Shown: positions 40,515 to 49,892, counted from the stretch's first letter. The stretch: DNA of 64,000 nucleotides from Oscillospiraceae bacterium (GCA_017483465.1 JAFUWN010000011.1:1-64000), one strand, 5' to 3'. Notes: a model not told the origin generated them from the sequence alone. Made by a program: numbers and translations.

Positions 40515-41735
40515 ATGGCAGGTTTAAACAAAGTAACTGTAGAAGATATTGATGTAAAGGGCAAAAAAGTCCTCGTCAGAGTGGATTTCAACGTTCCGCT
40601 GAAAGACGGTGTTATCACAGATGATAACAGAATTCAGGCTGCTCTGCCGACCATCAACAAGCTGACAGAAAACGGTGCAAAAGTGGTTCTGTGCTCTCAT
40701 CTCGGCAAGCCGAAGAACGGCCCGGAAGATAAGTTCTCTCTGGCTCCTGCTGCCGCAAGACTGGCTGAACACGTTTCTGCAAAAGTCGTATTCGCAAAAG
40801 ATGATACTGTAGTCGGCGAAAATGCCAAGAAAGCTGTTGCAGAAATGAATGACGGTGAAATCGTAGTTCTTGAAAATACAAGATTCCGTGGTGCAGAAGA
40901 AACCAAGAACGGCGAAGACTTCTCTAAAGAACTCGCTGCTTTAGTAGATAATCAGATTTTCGTAATGGATGCATTCGGTTCTGCTCACAGAGCACATGCT
41001 TCTACAGCCGGTGTGACAAAATTCGTAGAAAAGACAGCTGTCGGCTATCTGATGCAGAAAGAAATCCAGTATCTCGGCAATGCGGTAGAAGATCCGGTTC
41101 GTCCGTTTGTTGCCATCCTCGGCGGTGCAAAGGTTGCTGACAAACTGAATGTTATTTCCAATCTGCTCGAAAAGTGCGATACGCTCATTATCGGCGGCGG
41201 TATGGCTTACACATTCATCAAGGCTCAGGGCGGCAATATCGGCAAGTCTCTGGTTGATGATGAAAAGCTCGACTACTGCAAGGAAATGCTCGCTAAGGCT
41301 GAACAGCTCGGCAAAAAGCTCCTGCTCCCTGTAGATACTGCTGTTGCTGCTGAATTCCCGAATCCGATTGATGCAGAAATTGCTGTAGAAACTGTAACCG
41401 CAGGCGAAATCCCTGCTGACAAGATGGGTCTGGATATCGGCGAACAGACACAGGCTCTGTTTGCAGAGGCTGTCAAGACAGCTAAGACGGTTGTATGGAA
41501 CGGCCCGATGGGTGTATTTGAAAACCCGACTCTTGCTAAGGGTACAATCGCAGTGGCTCAGGCTCTGGCTGAAACCGATGCGACTACAATCGTAGGCGGC
41601 GGCGATTCCGCAGCAGCTGTCAAGAAGCTCGGCTTTGCTGACCAGATCAGCCATATTTCCACCGGCGGCGGTGCTTCTCTGGAATACCTCGAAGGCAAGG
41701 TTCTTCCGGGTGTTGCTGTAATCGCTGAAAAGTAA
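40515..41735 (+). CDS. pgk: Phosphoglycerate kinase
   Basis: 406 aa. It makes ATP from 1,3-bisphosphoglycerate in glycolysis. [32 protein letters not shown] and the nucleotide site [10 protein letters not shown] and [10 protein letters not shown] are intact. The ATG at 40515 is preceded by AAAGGATG at proper spacing; the earlier ATG at 40509 is too close. Its use of frequent codons is typical of highly expressed genes. The small gene and tpiA follow on the same transcript. Confidence 0.97.
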   Translation: MAGLNKVTVEDIDVKGKKVLVRVDFNVPLKDGVITDDNRIQAALPTINKLTENGAKVVLCSHLGKPKNGPEDKFSLAPAAARLAEHVSAKVVFAKDDTVVGENAKKAVAEMNDGEIVVLENTRFRGAEETKNGEDFSKELAALVDNQIFVMDAFGSAHRAHASTAGVTKFVEKTAVGYLMQKEIQYLGNAVEDPVRPFVAILGGAKVADKLNVISNLLEKCDTLIIGGGMAYTFIKAQGGNIGKSLVDDEKLDYCKEMLAKAEQLGKKLLLPVDTAVAAEFPNPIDAEIAVETVTAGEIPADKMGLDIGEQTQALFAEAVKTAKTVVWNGPMGVFENPTLAKGTIAVAQALAETDATTIVGGGDSAAAVKKLGFADQISHISTGGGASLEYLEGKVLPGVAVIAEK

Positions 41736-41748
41736 GAATAATTTTCGT

Positions 41749-41777
41749 CATATCCCTGCTGTTCCGGCAGGGATATG
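41749..41777 (+). other. Intercistronic hairpin between pgk and the 74-aa gene
   Basis: An 11-bp perfect stem (CATATCCCTGC with GCAGGGATATG, 7-nt loop) without a T-run, so an mRNA processing or attenuation element that would set different levels for pgk and the genes downstream. Confidence 0.7.
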
Positions 41778-41796
41778 CTGAAACTGAGGTTTTATC

Positions 41797-42021
41797 ATGA
41801 CTATGACAGAAATCAAATATATTGTCTGCTATACCATCGAAGAAGATGACGGTCTGAATGTTACCTGTGTGACAGAGCGTTTCGATAATTTTACCGAAGC
41901 TGTCAGCAGATATACACTCTTCTGCGGTGTGCCGAAACGAAGCGTAATTCTCGCAGATGTGCAGAACGGCAAAATTCTTCAGCAGTTTGGCTATATCAGC
42001 AATAGTATTGTAATTAATTAA
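41797..42021 (+). CDS. Hypothetical protein, 74 aa, within the glycolytic operon
   Basis: Starts MTMTEIKYIVCYTIEEDDGL; an acidic alpha/beta mini-protein ending LQQFGYISNSIVIN. A weak GAGG lies before the ATG. No family recognised. It is placed between pgk and tpiA with 28 bases to tpiA, so it is transcribed with them. A regulatory role in glycolysis is only a possibility. Confidence 0.72.
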   Translation: MTMTEIKYIVCYTIEEDDGLNVTCVTERFDNFTEAVSRYTLFCGVPKRSVILADVQNGKILQQFGYISNSIVIN

Positions 42022-42049
42022 ATTTATCAATCAGGAGTTGAATTTTCCC

Positions 42050-42826
42050 ATGAATAAAAATTTAAGAAAAGCGATCATCGCCGGCAACTGGAAAATGAAC
42101 AAAACCAGACCCGAAGCAAAAGAATTACTGGAAGCAATCAAGCCTCTCGTAGCAAATGCTGAAAATAATATTGAAGTGATTGCTTGTGTTCCGTTTACCA
42201 ATCTGGAAACCGCTGTGAATACAACAGCAGGCTCTAATGTCAAGATCGGTGCCGAAAATGTTCACTTTGAAAAATCCGGTGCTTTCACCGGCGAAATCTC
42301 TGCTGATATGCTGACTGAAATCGGTGTGGAATATGTTGTCATCGGCCACTCTGAAAGAAGACAGTATTTCGGTGAAACTGACGAAACTGTCAACAAGAGA
42401 ACCGCTGCTGCTCTGGCTGCCGGACTCAAGCCGATTGTATGCGTCGGCGAACTCAAGTGGGAACGTGAATGCAATATCACAGAAGAAGTCATTGCTCGTC
42501 AGATCAAGCTTGATCTCTGGGCTGTTTCCAAAGAAGATGTCAAGAAAGTTGTCATTGCTTACGAACCCGTATGGGCAATCGGTACAGGCCTGACAGCTAC
42601 TCCCGATCAGGCTCAGGAAGTATGTGCTTTCATCCGTGCACAGCTGGCAAAGCTCTATGATCAGGAAACTGCCGATGCCGTAACAATTCAGTACGGCGGT
42701 TCCATGAATGCAAAGAATGCTGCTGAACTGCTCGCAAAGCCTGATATTGACGGTGGTCTGATCGGCGGTGCTTCCCTGAAAGCAGAAGATTTTAATGTCA
42801 TTGTTCAGGCTGCTGTGAATGGCTAA
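42050..42826 (+). CDS. tpiA: Triosephosphate isomerase
   Basis: 258 aa, TIM barrel, interconverting dihydroxyacetone phosphate and glyceraldehyde 3-phosphate. Active-site Lys in AGNWKMNK, His in VVIGHSERR and catalytic Glu in AYEPVWAIGTG; phosphate loop GGSMNAKNA and GGLIGGASL. The ATG at 42050 is 12 bases after AGGAG; the in-frame TTG at 42038 touches the ribosome site and is excluded. Confidence 0.97.
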   Translation: MNKNLRKAIIAGNWKMNKTRPEAKELLEAIKPLVANAENNIEVIACVPFTNLETAVNTTAGSNVKIGAENVHFEKSGAFTGEISADMLTEIGVEYVVIGHSERRQYFGETDETVNKRTAAALAAGLKPIVCVGELKWERECNITEEVIARQIKLDLWAVSKEDVKKVVIAYEPVWAIGTGLTATPDQAQEVCAFIRAQLAKLYDQETADAVTIQYGGSMNAKNAAELLAKPDIDGGLIGGASLKAEDFNVIVQAAVNG

Positions 42827-42871
42827 GCCAGAACCGGACTGTACAAAGCTGTATCACTAATAGTTACTGAA

Positions 42872-42895
42872 AAGGGAGGCTTTCCGGTCTCCCTT
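42872..42895 (+). terminator. Weak hairpin between tpiA and gpmI
   Basis: AAGGGAG and CTCCCTT pair around a 10-nt loop with a short T-run, a possible partial terminator. Confidence 0.5.
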
Positions 42896-42930
42896 ATTTA
42901 TCAATAGAAATCATGAAAGGTTGATTTTTT

Positions 42931-44457
42931 ATGTCAAAAAAACCTGTTGCGTTAATTATTATGGACGGATTCGGTTATAATCCCGATTCTTACGGTAATG
43001 CTATTATGGCGGCAAACACGCCTAATCTGGATAAATATCTTGCCGAACAGCCGAATACGATCATTGGAGCTTCCGGTTTGTGTGTCGGACTTCCTGACGG
43101 TCAGATGGGTAACTCCGAAGTCGGTCATACAAATATCGGTGCCGGCAGAATTGTCTATCAGATGTTAGTCAAGATTTCCAAATCCATTGAAGACGGCGAT
43201 TTCTTCCAGAATCCTGCTCTTGTCAATTCGATGGAAAATGCCAAGAAAAATAATTCTGCTCTGCATGTAATGGGCTTGTTGTCTCCCGGCGGTGTACACA
43301 GCCATATGACACATCTGTATGGCATTGCGGAAATGGCAAAGAAATTCGGTCTGGAAAAAGTCTATGTCCATGCCTTCTTAGACGGCCGTGATGTGCCGCC
43401 GTCCTCTGCTGCCGAGTATATGCAGGAAGCTGTTGACAAGCTGAATGAAATCGGTGTCGGCAAAATTGCAACAATCGCAGGCAGATTCTATGCTATGGAC
43501 AGAGACAATGCCTGGGACAGAGTGGAAAAAGCATACTCTGCTCTTGTTTACGGCGAGGGCGTTCAGGAATCCGACCCCGTTCAGGCGATTAAAAATTCTT
43601 ATGCCAATGAAGTGACTGATGAATTTATGCTCCCGACTGTCGTTGACAAGAACGGCATGATCAAGCCGAATGACAGTGTAATCTTCATGAATTTCCGTCC
43701 TGACCGTGCAAGACAGATCACAAGATCTTTTGTCGACCCGGATTTCACAGGCTTCGAGAGAAAGAACGGCTTCTTCCCGGTTCATTTTGTATGTATGGCT
43801 CAGTATGATGCCACTATGCCGAATGTGGAAGTTGCTTTCCCGCCTGAAGAACTGACTATGACTCTCGGTGAATATCTCGCAAAATGCGGCAAGACTCAAC
43901 TCAGAATTGCTGAAACTCAGAAATATGCTCATGTAACATTCTTCTTTAACGGCGGTGAAGAAAAGCAGTTCGAGGGCGAAGACAGAATTCTGATCAAGTC
44001 TCCGGATGTCGAAACATTCGATATGAAGCCGGAAATGAGTGCTTATGAAGTAACTGATGCTGTTCTGGAAGCAATCGAGTCTGATAAATATGATGTGATT
44101 ATCCTGAACTATGCAAACTGCGATATGGTCGGTCATACAGGTATTTTTGATGCCGCTGTACAGGCTGTCGAAGCCGTTGACACCTGTGTCGGCAAGATGG
44201 TTGATGCGATTCTTGCCAAGGGCGGTGTTGCTCTGATTACTGCCGATCACGGCAATGCTGACAAGATGTATGAAGCCGATGGTTCTCCGTTCACAGCACA
44301 TACTACAAATCCGGTACCGTTTATCGTAGTCGGTGCAGGTCAGAAACAGCTCCGTACAGAAGGCGGTGTGCTCGCTGATCTTTCTCCGACTATCCTGAAA
44401 CTGATGGAACTCCCTCAGCCTAAGGAAATGACAGGCCAGAGCCTCATTCTTGATTGA
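42931..44457 (+). CDS. gpmI: 2,3-bisphosphoglycerate-independent phosphoglycerate mutase
   Basis: A 508-aa two-domain, manganese-dependent mutase converting 3- to 2-phosphoglycerate. LIIMDGFGYN carries the first metal Asp, MGNSEVGHTNIGAGR the phosphorylated serine, HAFLDGRDVPPSS and NFRPDRARQ the transferase domain, and ITADHGNADKM with HTTNPVPF the second metal site. Standard length. It ends the glycolytic cluster; enolase is 9 kb away. Confidence 0.97.
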   Translation: MSKKPVALIIMDGFGYNPDSYGNAIMAANTPNLDKYLAEQPNTIIGASGLCVGLPDGQMGNSEVGHTNIGAGRIVYQMLVKISKSIEDGDFFQNPALVNSMENAKKNNSALHVMGLLSPGGVHSHMTHLYGIAEMAKKFGLEKVYVHAFLDGRDVPPSSAAEYMQEAVDKLNEIGVGKIATIAGRFYAMDRDNAWDRVEKAYSALVYGEGVQESDPVQAIKNSYANEVTDEFMLPTVVDKNGMIKPNDSVIFMNFRPDRARQITRSFVDPDFTGFERKNGFFPVHFVCMAQYDATMPNVEVAFPPEELTMTLGEYLAKCGKTQLRIAETQKYAHVTFFFNGGEEKQFEGEDRILIKSPDVETFDMKPEMSAYEVTDAVLEAIESDKYDVIILNYANCDMVGHTGIFDAAVQAVEAVDTCVGKMVDAILAKGGVALITADHGNADKMYEADGSPFTAHTTNPVPFIVVGAGQKQLRTEGGVLADLSPTILKLMELPQPKEMTGQSLILD

Positions 44458-44465
44458 GTTTAAAA

Positions 44466-44497
44466 ATATCCCTGCTTTTGTTTAAAAGCAGGGATTA
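44466..44497. terminator. Terminator after gpmI (hairpin family, copy C)
   Basis: ATCCCTGCTTTT (44468-44479) and AAAAGCAGGGAT (44484-44495). The stem is the same as in the repeats at 29.0 and 38.9 kb; the flanks are only partly conserved. Confidence 0.75.
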
Positions 44498-44518
44498 ATT
44501 TATAAAATATCTGTATGT

Positions 44519-44791
44519 TTATTCCGCAGTGATTTTCTGATAAAGTTCTTCTAATTTTTCCAGCATAGCCTGATGACCGTCTTTTGTCACAGGGAAAACA
44601 TCGGAACTCTGAATTTTTCCCTGCTGTTCGGCAAGTTCCGAGCAGATAAATCCCTGCCATGTTGTGACAGTCATTTCTTTTCCGTCCGAGACAATTTTGA
44701 AATTCATACTCTTACGGCTTCCGGTGAAATAATTTCCGGCTTCAAAATAATAAATATCCGGAATCTCGAATTGATTAAATCTGTGTATCAT
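44519..44791 (-). CDS. Hypothetical protein, 90 aa
   Basis: A small soluble protein (starts MIHRFNQFEIPDIYYFEAGN; ends LEKLEELYQKITAE). The middle NFKIVSDGKEMTVTTWQGF suggests a beta sheet followed by a helix. Not recognised. Its ATG overlaps the HAD gene stop, with AAAGGAG inside the end of that gene. Confidence 0.72.
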   Translation of the reverse strand: MIHRFNQFEIPDIYYFEAGNYFTGSRKSMNFKIVSDGKEMTVTTWQGFICSELAEQQGKIQSSDVFPVTKDGHQAMLEKLEELYQKITAE

Positions 44792-45450
44792 GAAAAATCT
44801 CCTTTCAGCAGAGGAATGACATCTGCAAGTGTCGGCACACAGGCAGATAAATATTTTTTTAATTCTTCGTCAGGCTGACTCAGATCTGGAACCATTACAG
44901 GATGACATCCGGCCCGGTACGCTGAAAGAAGCCCGTTCGGAGAATCTTCGAGAGCAATGCAGCTCTCCGGCGGGAGTCTGAGGCCTTTGCTTGATGTCAG
45001 ATAAATTTCAGGATCCGGCTTGCCTTTTGTGACCATATCACCGCAGATGAATGCGTCAAAATACTGATAGACCTGCACTTTTCTGAGATATTCTTCGGCC
45101 TGTTCCCGTCTGGTAGCCGTAGCAACGGCAATGCGATACTGATTTTTATGCAGATAGTCCAGCAATTCATCCAGACCGGCTTTTTTTTCGATTTCATGTG
45201 TATGCAGATATTCTGCCGTGAGTTCCCTGCGTCTGGCACGGATTTGCTCATAATTGAAATCTTTTCCGAAAATGCCCTGTAATTTGGGCTTGGCATAGAC
45301 AGCAGCCAGACTCCGGATGCCTAAAACATGTTCAAATGTCATAGGAAATCCGGCTTCCTGAGCGGCCTGCATCCAGAACCGGACAAGCAGTTTTTCCGTA
45401 TCGAGCATCAGGCCGTCCATATCGAAAATCACGCCTTGAATCTGATTCAT
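44788..45450 (-). CDS. HAD-superfamily hydrolase, beta-phosphoglucomutase-like
   Basis: 220 aa with motif I FDMDGLMLDTE, motif II VATATRR, motif III lysine KGKPDPEIYL and motif IV ALEDSPNGLLSA. The helical cap is of the C1 type. Substrate is a sugar phosphate or similar; it cannot be fixed from sequence. AAGGGG precedes the ATG. A second, related HAD gene is at 61210. Confidence 0.9.
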   Translation of the reverse strand: MNQIQGVIFDMDGLMLDTEKLLVRFWMQAAQEAGFPMTFEHVLGIRSLAAVYAKPKLQGIFGKDFNYEQIRARRRELTAEYLHTHEIEKKAGLDELLDYLHKNQYRIAVATATRREQAEEYLRKVQVYQYFDAFICGDMVTKGKPDPEIYLTSSKGLRLPPESCIALEDSPNGLLSAYRAGCHPVMVPDLSQPDEELKKYLSACVPTLADVIPLLKGDFS

Positions 45451-45477
45451 AAAACAACCCCTTCTTTCTCTGAGCTA

Positions 45478-46788
45478 TTATTTTCTGGTTTTATGCGAAA
45501 CATGTTCGTCTGTGAATTTAGAATAATAAAATCTCTGTTCTTTGTATAATCCGTAATAGCCGGATAACAAATAGCTGACGGCAATGACTAACAGGCAATA
45601 CGGCACACAGCCCTGACCGAATAATTCAGCGGAAATAAACAGCGAGGCAAGCGGACAGTTCGTCACACCGCAGAACAGTGCCATCATGCCGACTGCCGCA
45701 CACAAAGCCGGAGAAAGGCCGATTACCTGTCCGAAAATACATCCGAACGTTGCTCCGACAAAGAATGACGGAACAATTTCCCCACCCTTGAAACCGCCTC
45801 CGAGTGTAACAGCCGTAAAAATCATCTTGACTAAAAAGGCATACCAGACAGTTTCACCGTGAACGGCCTTCGCAATCACAGCTCCGCCGGTGCCGTAAAA
45901 ATCTGTAGACTGAAAGATCAGCCCTAATAAAAGCAGAACGACACTTGCCGATAAAATCCGGATATAAGGATTTTTAATATATTTTTTAATATAATGCTCC
46001 GTTCTGTGCAGAATCACACAGAAAATAATACTCAGTGCCGAACAGAAAATTCCCAGCAGAATCGTCTGCAAAGCCGTTACCGGAGCGAGTTCCGGAACCG
46101 GATAGACTTCATAGCGTTCCAGAGGCAGGCCTAATTTAGAAGCAATATAAGAAGCTGTCAGCGAAGAGACAACACACGGCACAAGAGCGGCATACTGCAT
46201 CGTTCCGACACAGCCGACTTCCATCGCAAATACCGCCGCTCCGACCGGAGTCCGGAAAATAGCGGAAAATGCGGCACTCATACCGCTCATGATAAGAATA
46301 TGCTTATCTTTCTCACGCATGTGCAGAAGATTGCCGAACATATTGGCCAGTCCGCCCCCGAGCTGTAAAGCTGCACCCTCACGGCCGGCACTTCCGCCGA
46401 CAAAATGTGTAATAATTGTAGAAATAAAAATCAGCGGTGCAGTCTGTACGGGAATCTGTGCTTCTGATCTCAGAGAAGCCAGAATCATATTTGTGCCTTT
46501 ATCATGCCTGTCATGTGTGATTCTGTACAGAAATACAATCAGCACGCCTCCGGCGGGCATTAACGCATAGCACCATAAATGTTCATTCCGGTACACCGTA
46601 CTGAAACTGATACAGTTGACAAATTCTGTTCCGACAACTCCCAGCACACAGCCTAAGACCAAAGCCAGAACCGTCCAGCGTAACAGTAATCTGAAGTGCA
46701 GAAGCGAATGCATCAGAAGTCTTAAAAATCTTCCTCTGTAATAATAAAATTTTTCATGTGCTTTATGCTGAAGTGAAAATTTTCGCAA
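45478..46788 (-). CDS. ClC-family chloride channel or transporter
   Basis: 436 aa, about ten to twelve membrane helices. It has the GSAGREGAALQLGG loop with the gating glutamate and the later GGGFKGGEIVPSFFVGATFG loop. There is no C-terminal CBS pair. The start appears to be TTG (46788), with GAAGGG nine bases before it. ClC proteins of anaerobes may be Cl-/H+ exchangers for acid resistance or fluoride exporters; the motifs do not clearly decide. Confidence 0.9.
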   Translation of the reverse strand: MRKFSLQHKAHEKFYYYRGRFLRLLMHSLLHFRLLLRWTVLALVLGCVLGVVGTEFVNCISFSTVYRNEHLWCYALMPAGGVLIVFLYRITHDRHDKGTNMILASLRSEAQIPVQTAPLIFISTIITHFVGGSAGREGAALQLGGGLANMFGNLLHMREKDKHILIMSGMSAAFSAIFRTPVGAAVFAMEVGCVGTMQYAALVPCVVSSLTASYIASKLGLPLERYEVYPVPELAPVTALQTILLGIFCSALSIIFCVILHRTEHYIKKYIKNPYIRILSASVVLLLLGLIFQSTDFYGTGGAVIAKAVHGETVWYAFLVKMIFTAVTLGGGFKGGEIVPSFFVGATFGCIFGQVIGLSPALCAAVGMMALFCGVTNCPLASLFISAELFGQGCVPYCLLVIAVSYLLSGYYGLYKEQRFYYSKFTDEHVSHKTRK

Positions 46789-46847
46789 AAAATCAGTCCC
46801 TTCTTTCGGCAGGATTTGTCAATCATGAAGAAATATTCTGAAAACTG

Positions 46848-46876
46848 TTTACAATCTGCCTTTTTTGTGTTATAAT
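46848..46876 (+). promoter_or_regulatory. Promoter of the VanY-like gene
   Basis: TTTACA (46848-46853), 17 bp, TATAAT (46871-46876). Confidence 0.8.
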
Positions 46877-46919
46877 AAAAATTACGTATCTTATGATTCT
46901 GTCAGAAAGGAAGAATACT

Positions 46920-47885
46920 ATGGCTGTTTATCAGAAGAAACGAAAAAGAACCGTCCGTTATGACAGGCTTCTGATTACCGGAATTCTCATCGCTGTAATC
47001 ATCTTTATCATCTCCGGCTGTATCAGAAAACATAAAAAACAGAATTTCGATATGCAGACGGCAGGCGTTCCGGATAATATCACAATCACAAACGAAACCG
47101 CTCCGGCCAGTGCCGAGAAGAACTATCCGAAAATTTCTGTAGAAACTGCAAAAGTCCATTCCGGACATCTGATTTTAGTCAATCAAGCATTCCCCTGCCG
47201 GATTGATGCCGATGCCGTTATAAACGGCTATTCCTCAGACATTCAGTTTGTGACAATCAAGAGCATTCTGGATTCCAAAAACAGTGCCGTAAAGCCTTAT
47301 ACGGCTTCCGACTGGGAAGTCGGTCTTGACCGTGTTGCCGCTCTTGCCATGGACAGCTGGTTTGAAAATTTCAGTCAGGAAACCGGCTTGAAAGATCTCA
47401 GAATGATCGCCGGATATAAACCGGAATCGGATGACCCTGATTTCCAGACCGGCAGAACTTTGACCGTCGGAATCTTTCCGGAAACCGGAAGCTCCTATGC
47501 TTACAAACCTGAAGGCGATTATGCCTGGCTGCTGTATCATGCTTCGGAATATGGCTTTGTTCTGCGTTATCCGGAAGGAAAAGAAGACTATTTTGATGAG
47601 AATATCACAGAACGCCGTACCGCCACTTTCCGTTATGTCGGACTTGCTCCGGCGGCATATATGGCCAAACGTGGAATTTGTCTGGAAGAGTTTTTACAGG
47701 AAATCCGTCAGTATTCTGTCAGCAATATGCTTGTTGTCTCCAATGATACCGGCTCTTACGGGATGTATTATGTTCCGGCGGATATGAATCATGAAACCAC
47801 TTCATTTGCAATTCCCTCAAATCAAAGTTCTTATGATATTTCCGGAAATAACGTAGACGGCTTTATTGTGACGGTGTATGAATAA
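46920..47885 (+). CDS. VanY-like (D-Ala-D-Ala carboxypeptidase fold) protein lacking zinc ligands
   Basis: 321 aa from the ATG at 46920 (GAAAGGA upstream). A basic start and one membrane segment (LLITGILIAVIIFIISGC) anchor an extracytoplasmic domain. The second half follows the VanY pattern: WLLYHASEYGFVLRYPEGKED, then FRYVGLAPAAYMAKRGICLEEFL. The zinc site is missing: where active enzymes have SxHxxGxAxD this protein has DPDFQTGRTLT, and the ExxWH before FRYVG reads RRTATFRYVG. So it is probably a non-catalytic peptidoglycan-binding or regulatory relative. The last 23 bases overlap the convergent radical SAM gene. Confidence 0.83.
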   Translation: MAVYQKKRKRTVRYDRLLITGILIAVIIFIISGCIRKHKKQNFDMQTAGVPDNITITNETAPASAEKNYPKISVETAKVHSGHLILVNQAFPCRIDADAVINGYSSDIQFVTIKSILDSKNSAVKPYTASDWEVGLDRVAALAMDSWFENFSQETGLKDLRMIAGYKPESDDPDFQTGRTLTVGIFPETGSSYAYKPEGDYAWLLYHASEYGFVLRYPEGKEDYFDENITERRTATFRYVGLAPAAYMAKRGICLEEFLQEIRQYSVSNMLVVSNDTGSYGMYYVPADMNHETTSFAIPSNQSSYDISGNNVDGFIVTVYE

Positions 47886-48768
47886 TCCCCTGCAAATGGA
47901 AATCCGGTGTGTATTCGCTCTGAGCCGAAGCTTTATCCTGTGAATAACCGGAAAAACCAAGCTCTCCGGCGATTTTCAGCACACTCTGATATTCCATTTT
48001 TGTGATTCTCCTGCCAAGTTCGGGATATTCCGGATTCTGCACAGGAGTATACTGAGCCATCAGACTGAGCAGGAAACTGTCCGGAGAAAACTGCTCTGCG
48101 AGACAGTGCAGCAGTGCAATAGATTCATGTCTGTGACCGGGCATGACTAAATGCCGGACAATACAGCCTTTCCGGATCAGCGTATTTTCAAGCACAGGCT
48201 TTCCGGTCTGGCGGAGCATTTCTGCAAGAGCCTTTTCAGCAGTCTCCGGATAATCCGGAGCATGAGCATAATTTTCAGCTGTCCGGGAATCAAAGAATTT
48301 AAAATCCGGCAGATACACATCAATCAGGCCTTCGAGAGCTTTCAGACTGCTGACAAGCTCATAGCCGCCGGAATTATAAATCACCGGAATTTTTAAAAGC
48401 AGCTTTGTTTTTTCAAGAGCCGGAATCACCCACGGCAGAACATGCCCTGCTGTGACCAGATTAATATTATTTGCACCCTGTTCCTGTAATTCCAGAAAAA
48501 TTTCAGAAAGCCTCTGCACAGAAATTTCCGTTCCGAAATTCTGATTGGAAATGATCTGATTCTGACAGAAACAGCATTGCAGACTGCAACCGGAGAAAAA
48601 GACCGCTCCTGAACCTGCTGTGCCGCTGATACAGGGTTCTTCCCAGAAATGCAGCATTGCCGCCGCCGCTCTGATTTTATCCGTACCGCCGCAGAAGCCT
48701 TGTTTCTGCGTTCTGTCGGCATGACAGGCACGAGGGCAGAGCGTACAGTTTTTGACATCAAATCCCAA
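47863..48768 (-). CDS. Radical SAM protein, PflA-like
   Basis: About 301 aa, TTG start at 48768 after AGGTGATT. The promoter -10 lies inside the longer frame to 48816, which rules that start out. A first cysteine group (CTLCPRACHADRTQKQGFCGG) resembles YfkA/AmmeMemoRadiSam-type proteins; the radical SAM cluster is CSLQCCFCQN. Typical members are pyruvate-formate-lyase-activating-like enzymes of unknown target. SAM is cleaved at a 4Fe-4S cluster. Single-gene unit, divergent from the ATP-grasp gene. Confidence 0.87.
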   Translation of the reverse strand: MGFDVKNCTLCPRACHADRTQKQGFCGGTDKIRAAAAMLHFWEEPCISGTAGSGAVFFSGCSLQCCFCQNQIISNQNFGTEISVQRLSEIFLELQEQGANNINLVTAGHVLPWVIPALEKTKLLLKIPVIYNSGGYELVSSLKALEGLIDVYLPDFKFFDSRTAENYAHAPDYPETAEKALAEMLRQTGKPVLENTLIRKGCIVRHLVMPGHRHESIALLHCLAEQFSPDSFLLSLMAQYTPVQNPEYPELGRRITKMEYQSVLKIAGELGFSGYSQDKASAQSEYTPDFHLQGIIHTPSQ

Positions 48769-48787
48769 AACAATCACCTCTGTTATG

Positions 48788-48816
48788 ATTATAGCATATT
48801 TCCGGAAATTTTGCAA
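48788..48816 (-). promoter_or_regulatory. Promoter of the radical SAM gene
   Basis: TTGCAA (48811-48816), 17 bp, extended -10 TGCTATAAT (-10 at 48788-48793). Confidence 0.78.
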
Positions 48817-48860
48817 GTCCTGACAGAGCGTATGAAAATAACAGCAAACAGGAGGAAATT

Positions 48861-49886
48861 ATGAAAAAAATCAAAATCTGGTTCAATCACTGGTTTACAA
48901 CAGCCTATCATCTGATTTATTTAATGAAAAAAAATCATCCGGAATTTTATCTGATCGGCACAAGTACCAATCCGCAGGCAATGTATCAGTTTGCCTGTGA
49001 TGAATTTCTGTCCGAGCCGGATCAGATTTCAGAAACTGACTATCTTGATTTCTGTCTGAAATTCTGTCAGGAACATGAAATTTCTGTATTTGTTCCCAGA
49101 AGATTTTTAAAATATATCTCTGAAAATTCCGGACGTTTTACAGAAATCGGCGTGAAGCTCTTCGCTGATACCAATCCGGAACTTGCTGAAATCCTGGATG
49201 ATAAAATCAAAACTTATGAATTTTTCAAGACTGATTTTCCGGAGCTGATTCCGGAATATGATTTAACATATTCACTCGAGGAATTCCGGAACAGCTATGA
49301 AATTCTGAAACAGAAGCATTCCAGAATCTGCTATAAACTCGCTCAGGATGAGGGAGCAAGAAGTTTCCGGGTTCTGGATGAAACTACAGAATCCATGAAA
49401 GCTCTGCTGAATCCGCCGAATACGAAAATTCATCCGGAAACGGCTTATAAAATTTTATCACAGTATGATTTTTCAGTTCCGGTTCTGATTATGCCCTATC
49501 TTGACGGCATGGAAATCAGTGCAGACTGTCTGCGGACTCCCTCCGGTACGATCGTGATTCCCAGATATAAAACCGGCGGAAGATTTGCTGAAATCCGGTT
49601 TGATTCTGAACTTATTTGTTTATGTGAGAAAATGGCCGGTCAAATGCAGATTGCTATGCCGTTTAATATCCAGTTCCGGAAATATCGGAATAAATTATAT
49701 TTACTGGAAATCAATCCCCGAATGTCCGGCGGTCTGCAATTATCCTGCGAGGGTGCGGGAATCAATATTCCGGAAATTGCCGTCAGTCAGCTGCTGGGTA
49801 TCACACAGAACTGGAGTTATCCGGAACAGAAGAAAATTATTTGTGCTCATCTTGAAACACCTGTGATTTTCCCCTCAATTTCATAA
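48861..49886 (+). CDS. ATP-grasp domain protein
   Basis: 341 aa. An N-terminal Rossmann-like part (WFNHWFTTAYHLIYLM, FADTNPELAEILDDKIKTYEFF) precedes an ATP-grasp fold with DEGARSFRVL, LIMPYLDGMEISADCL and the metal-binding end FNIQFRKYRNKLYLLEINPRMSGG. It resembles carbamoyl-phosphate-synthase-like ligases associated with tellurite-resistance (Ter) biosynthetic genes, none of which is here. It likely forms an amide or peptide bond; the substrate is unknown. AGGAGG precedes the ATG. Confidence 0.85.
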   Translation: MKKIKIWFNHWFTTAYHLIYLMKKNHPEFYLIGTSTNPQAMYQFACDEFLSEPDQISETDYLDFCLKFCQEHEISVFVPRRFLKYISENSGRFTEIGVKLFADTNPELAEILDDKIKTYEFFKTDFPELIPEYDLTYSLEEFRNSYEILKQKHSRICYKLAQDEGARSFRVLDETTESMKALLNPPNTKIHPETAYKILSQYDFSVPVLIMPYLDGMEISADCLRTPSGTIVIPRYKTGGRFAEIRFDSELICLCEKMAGQMQIAMPFNIQFRKYRNKLYLLEINPRMSGGLQLSCEGAGINIPEIAVSQLLGITQNWSYPEQKKIICAHLETPVIFPSIS

Positions 49887-49892
49887 AAAATA

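Noticed and set aside
48769..48816. Longer start of the radical SAM gene
   Set aside because: The promoter boxes overlap this part; the TTG at 48768 has AGGTGA at the right distance.
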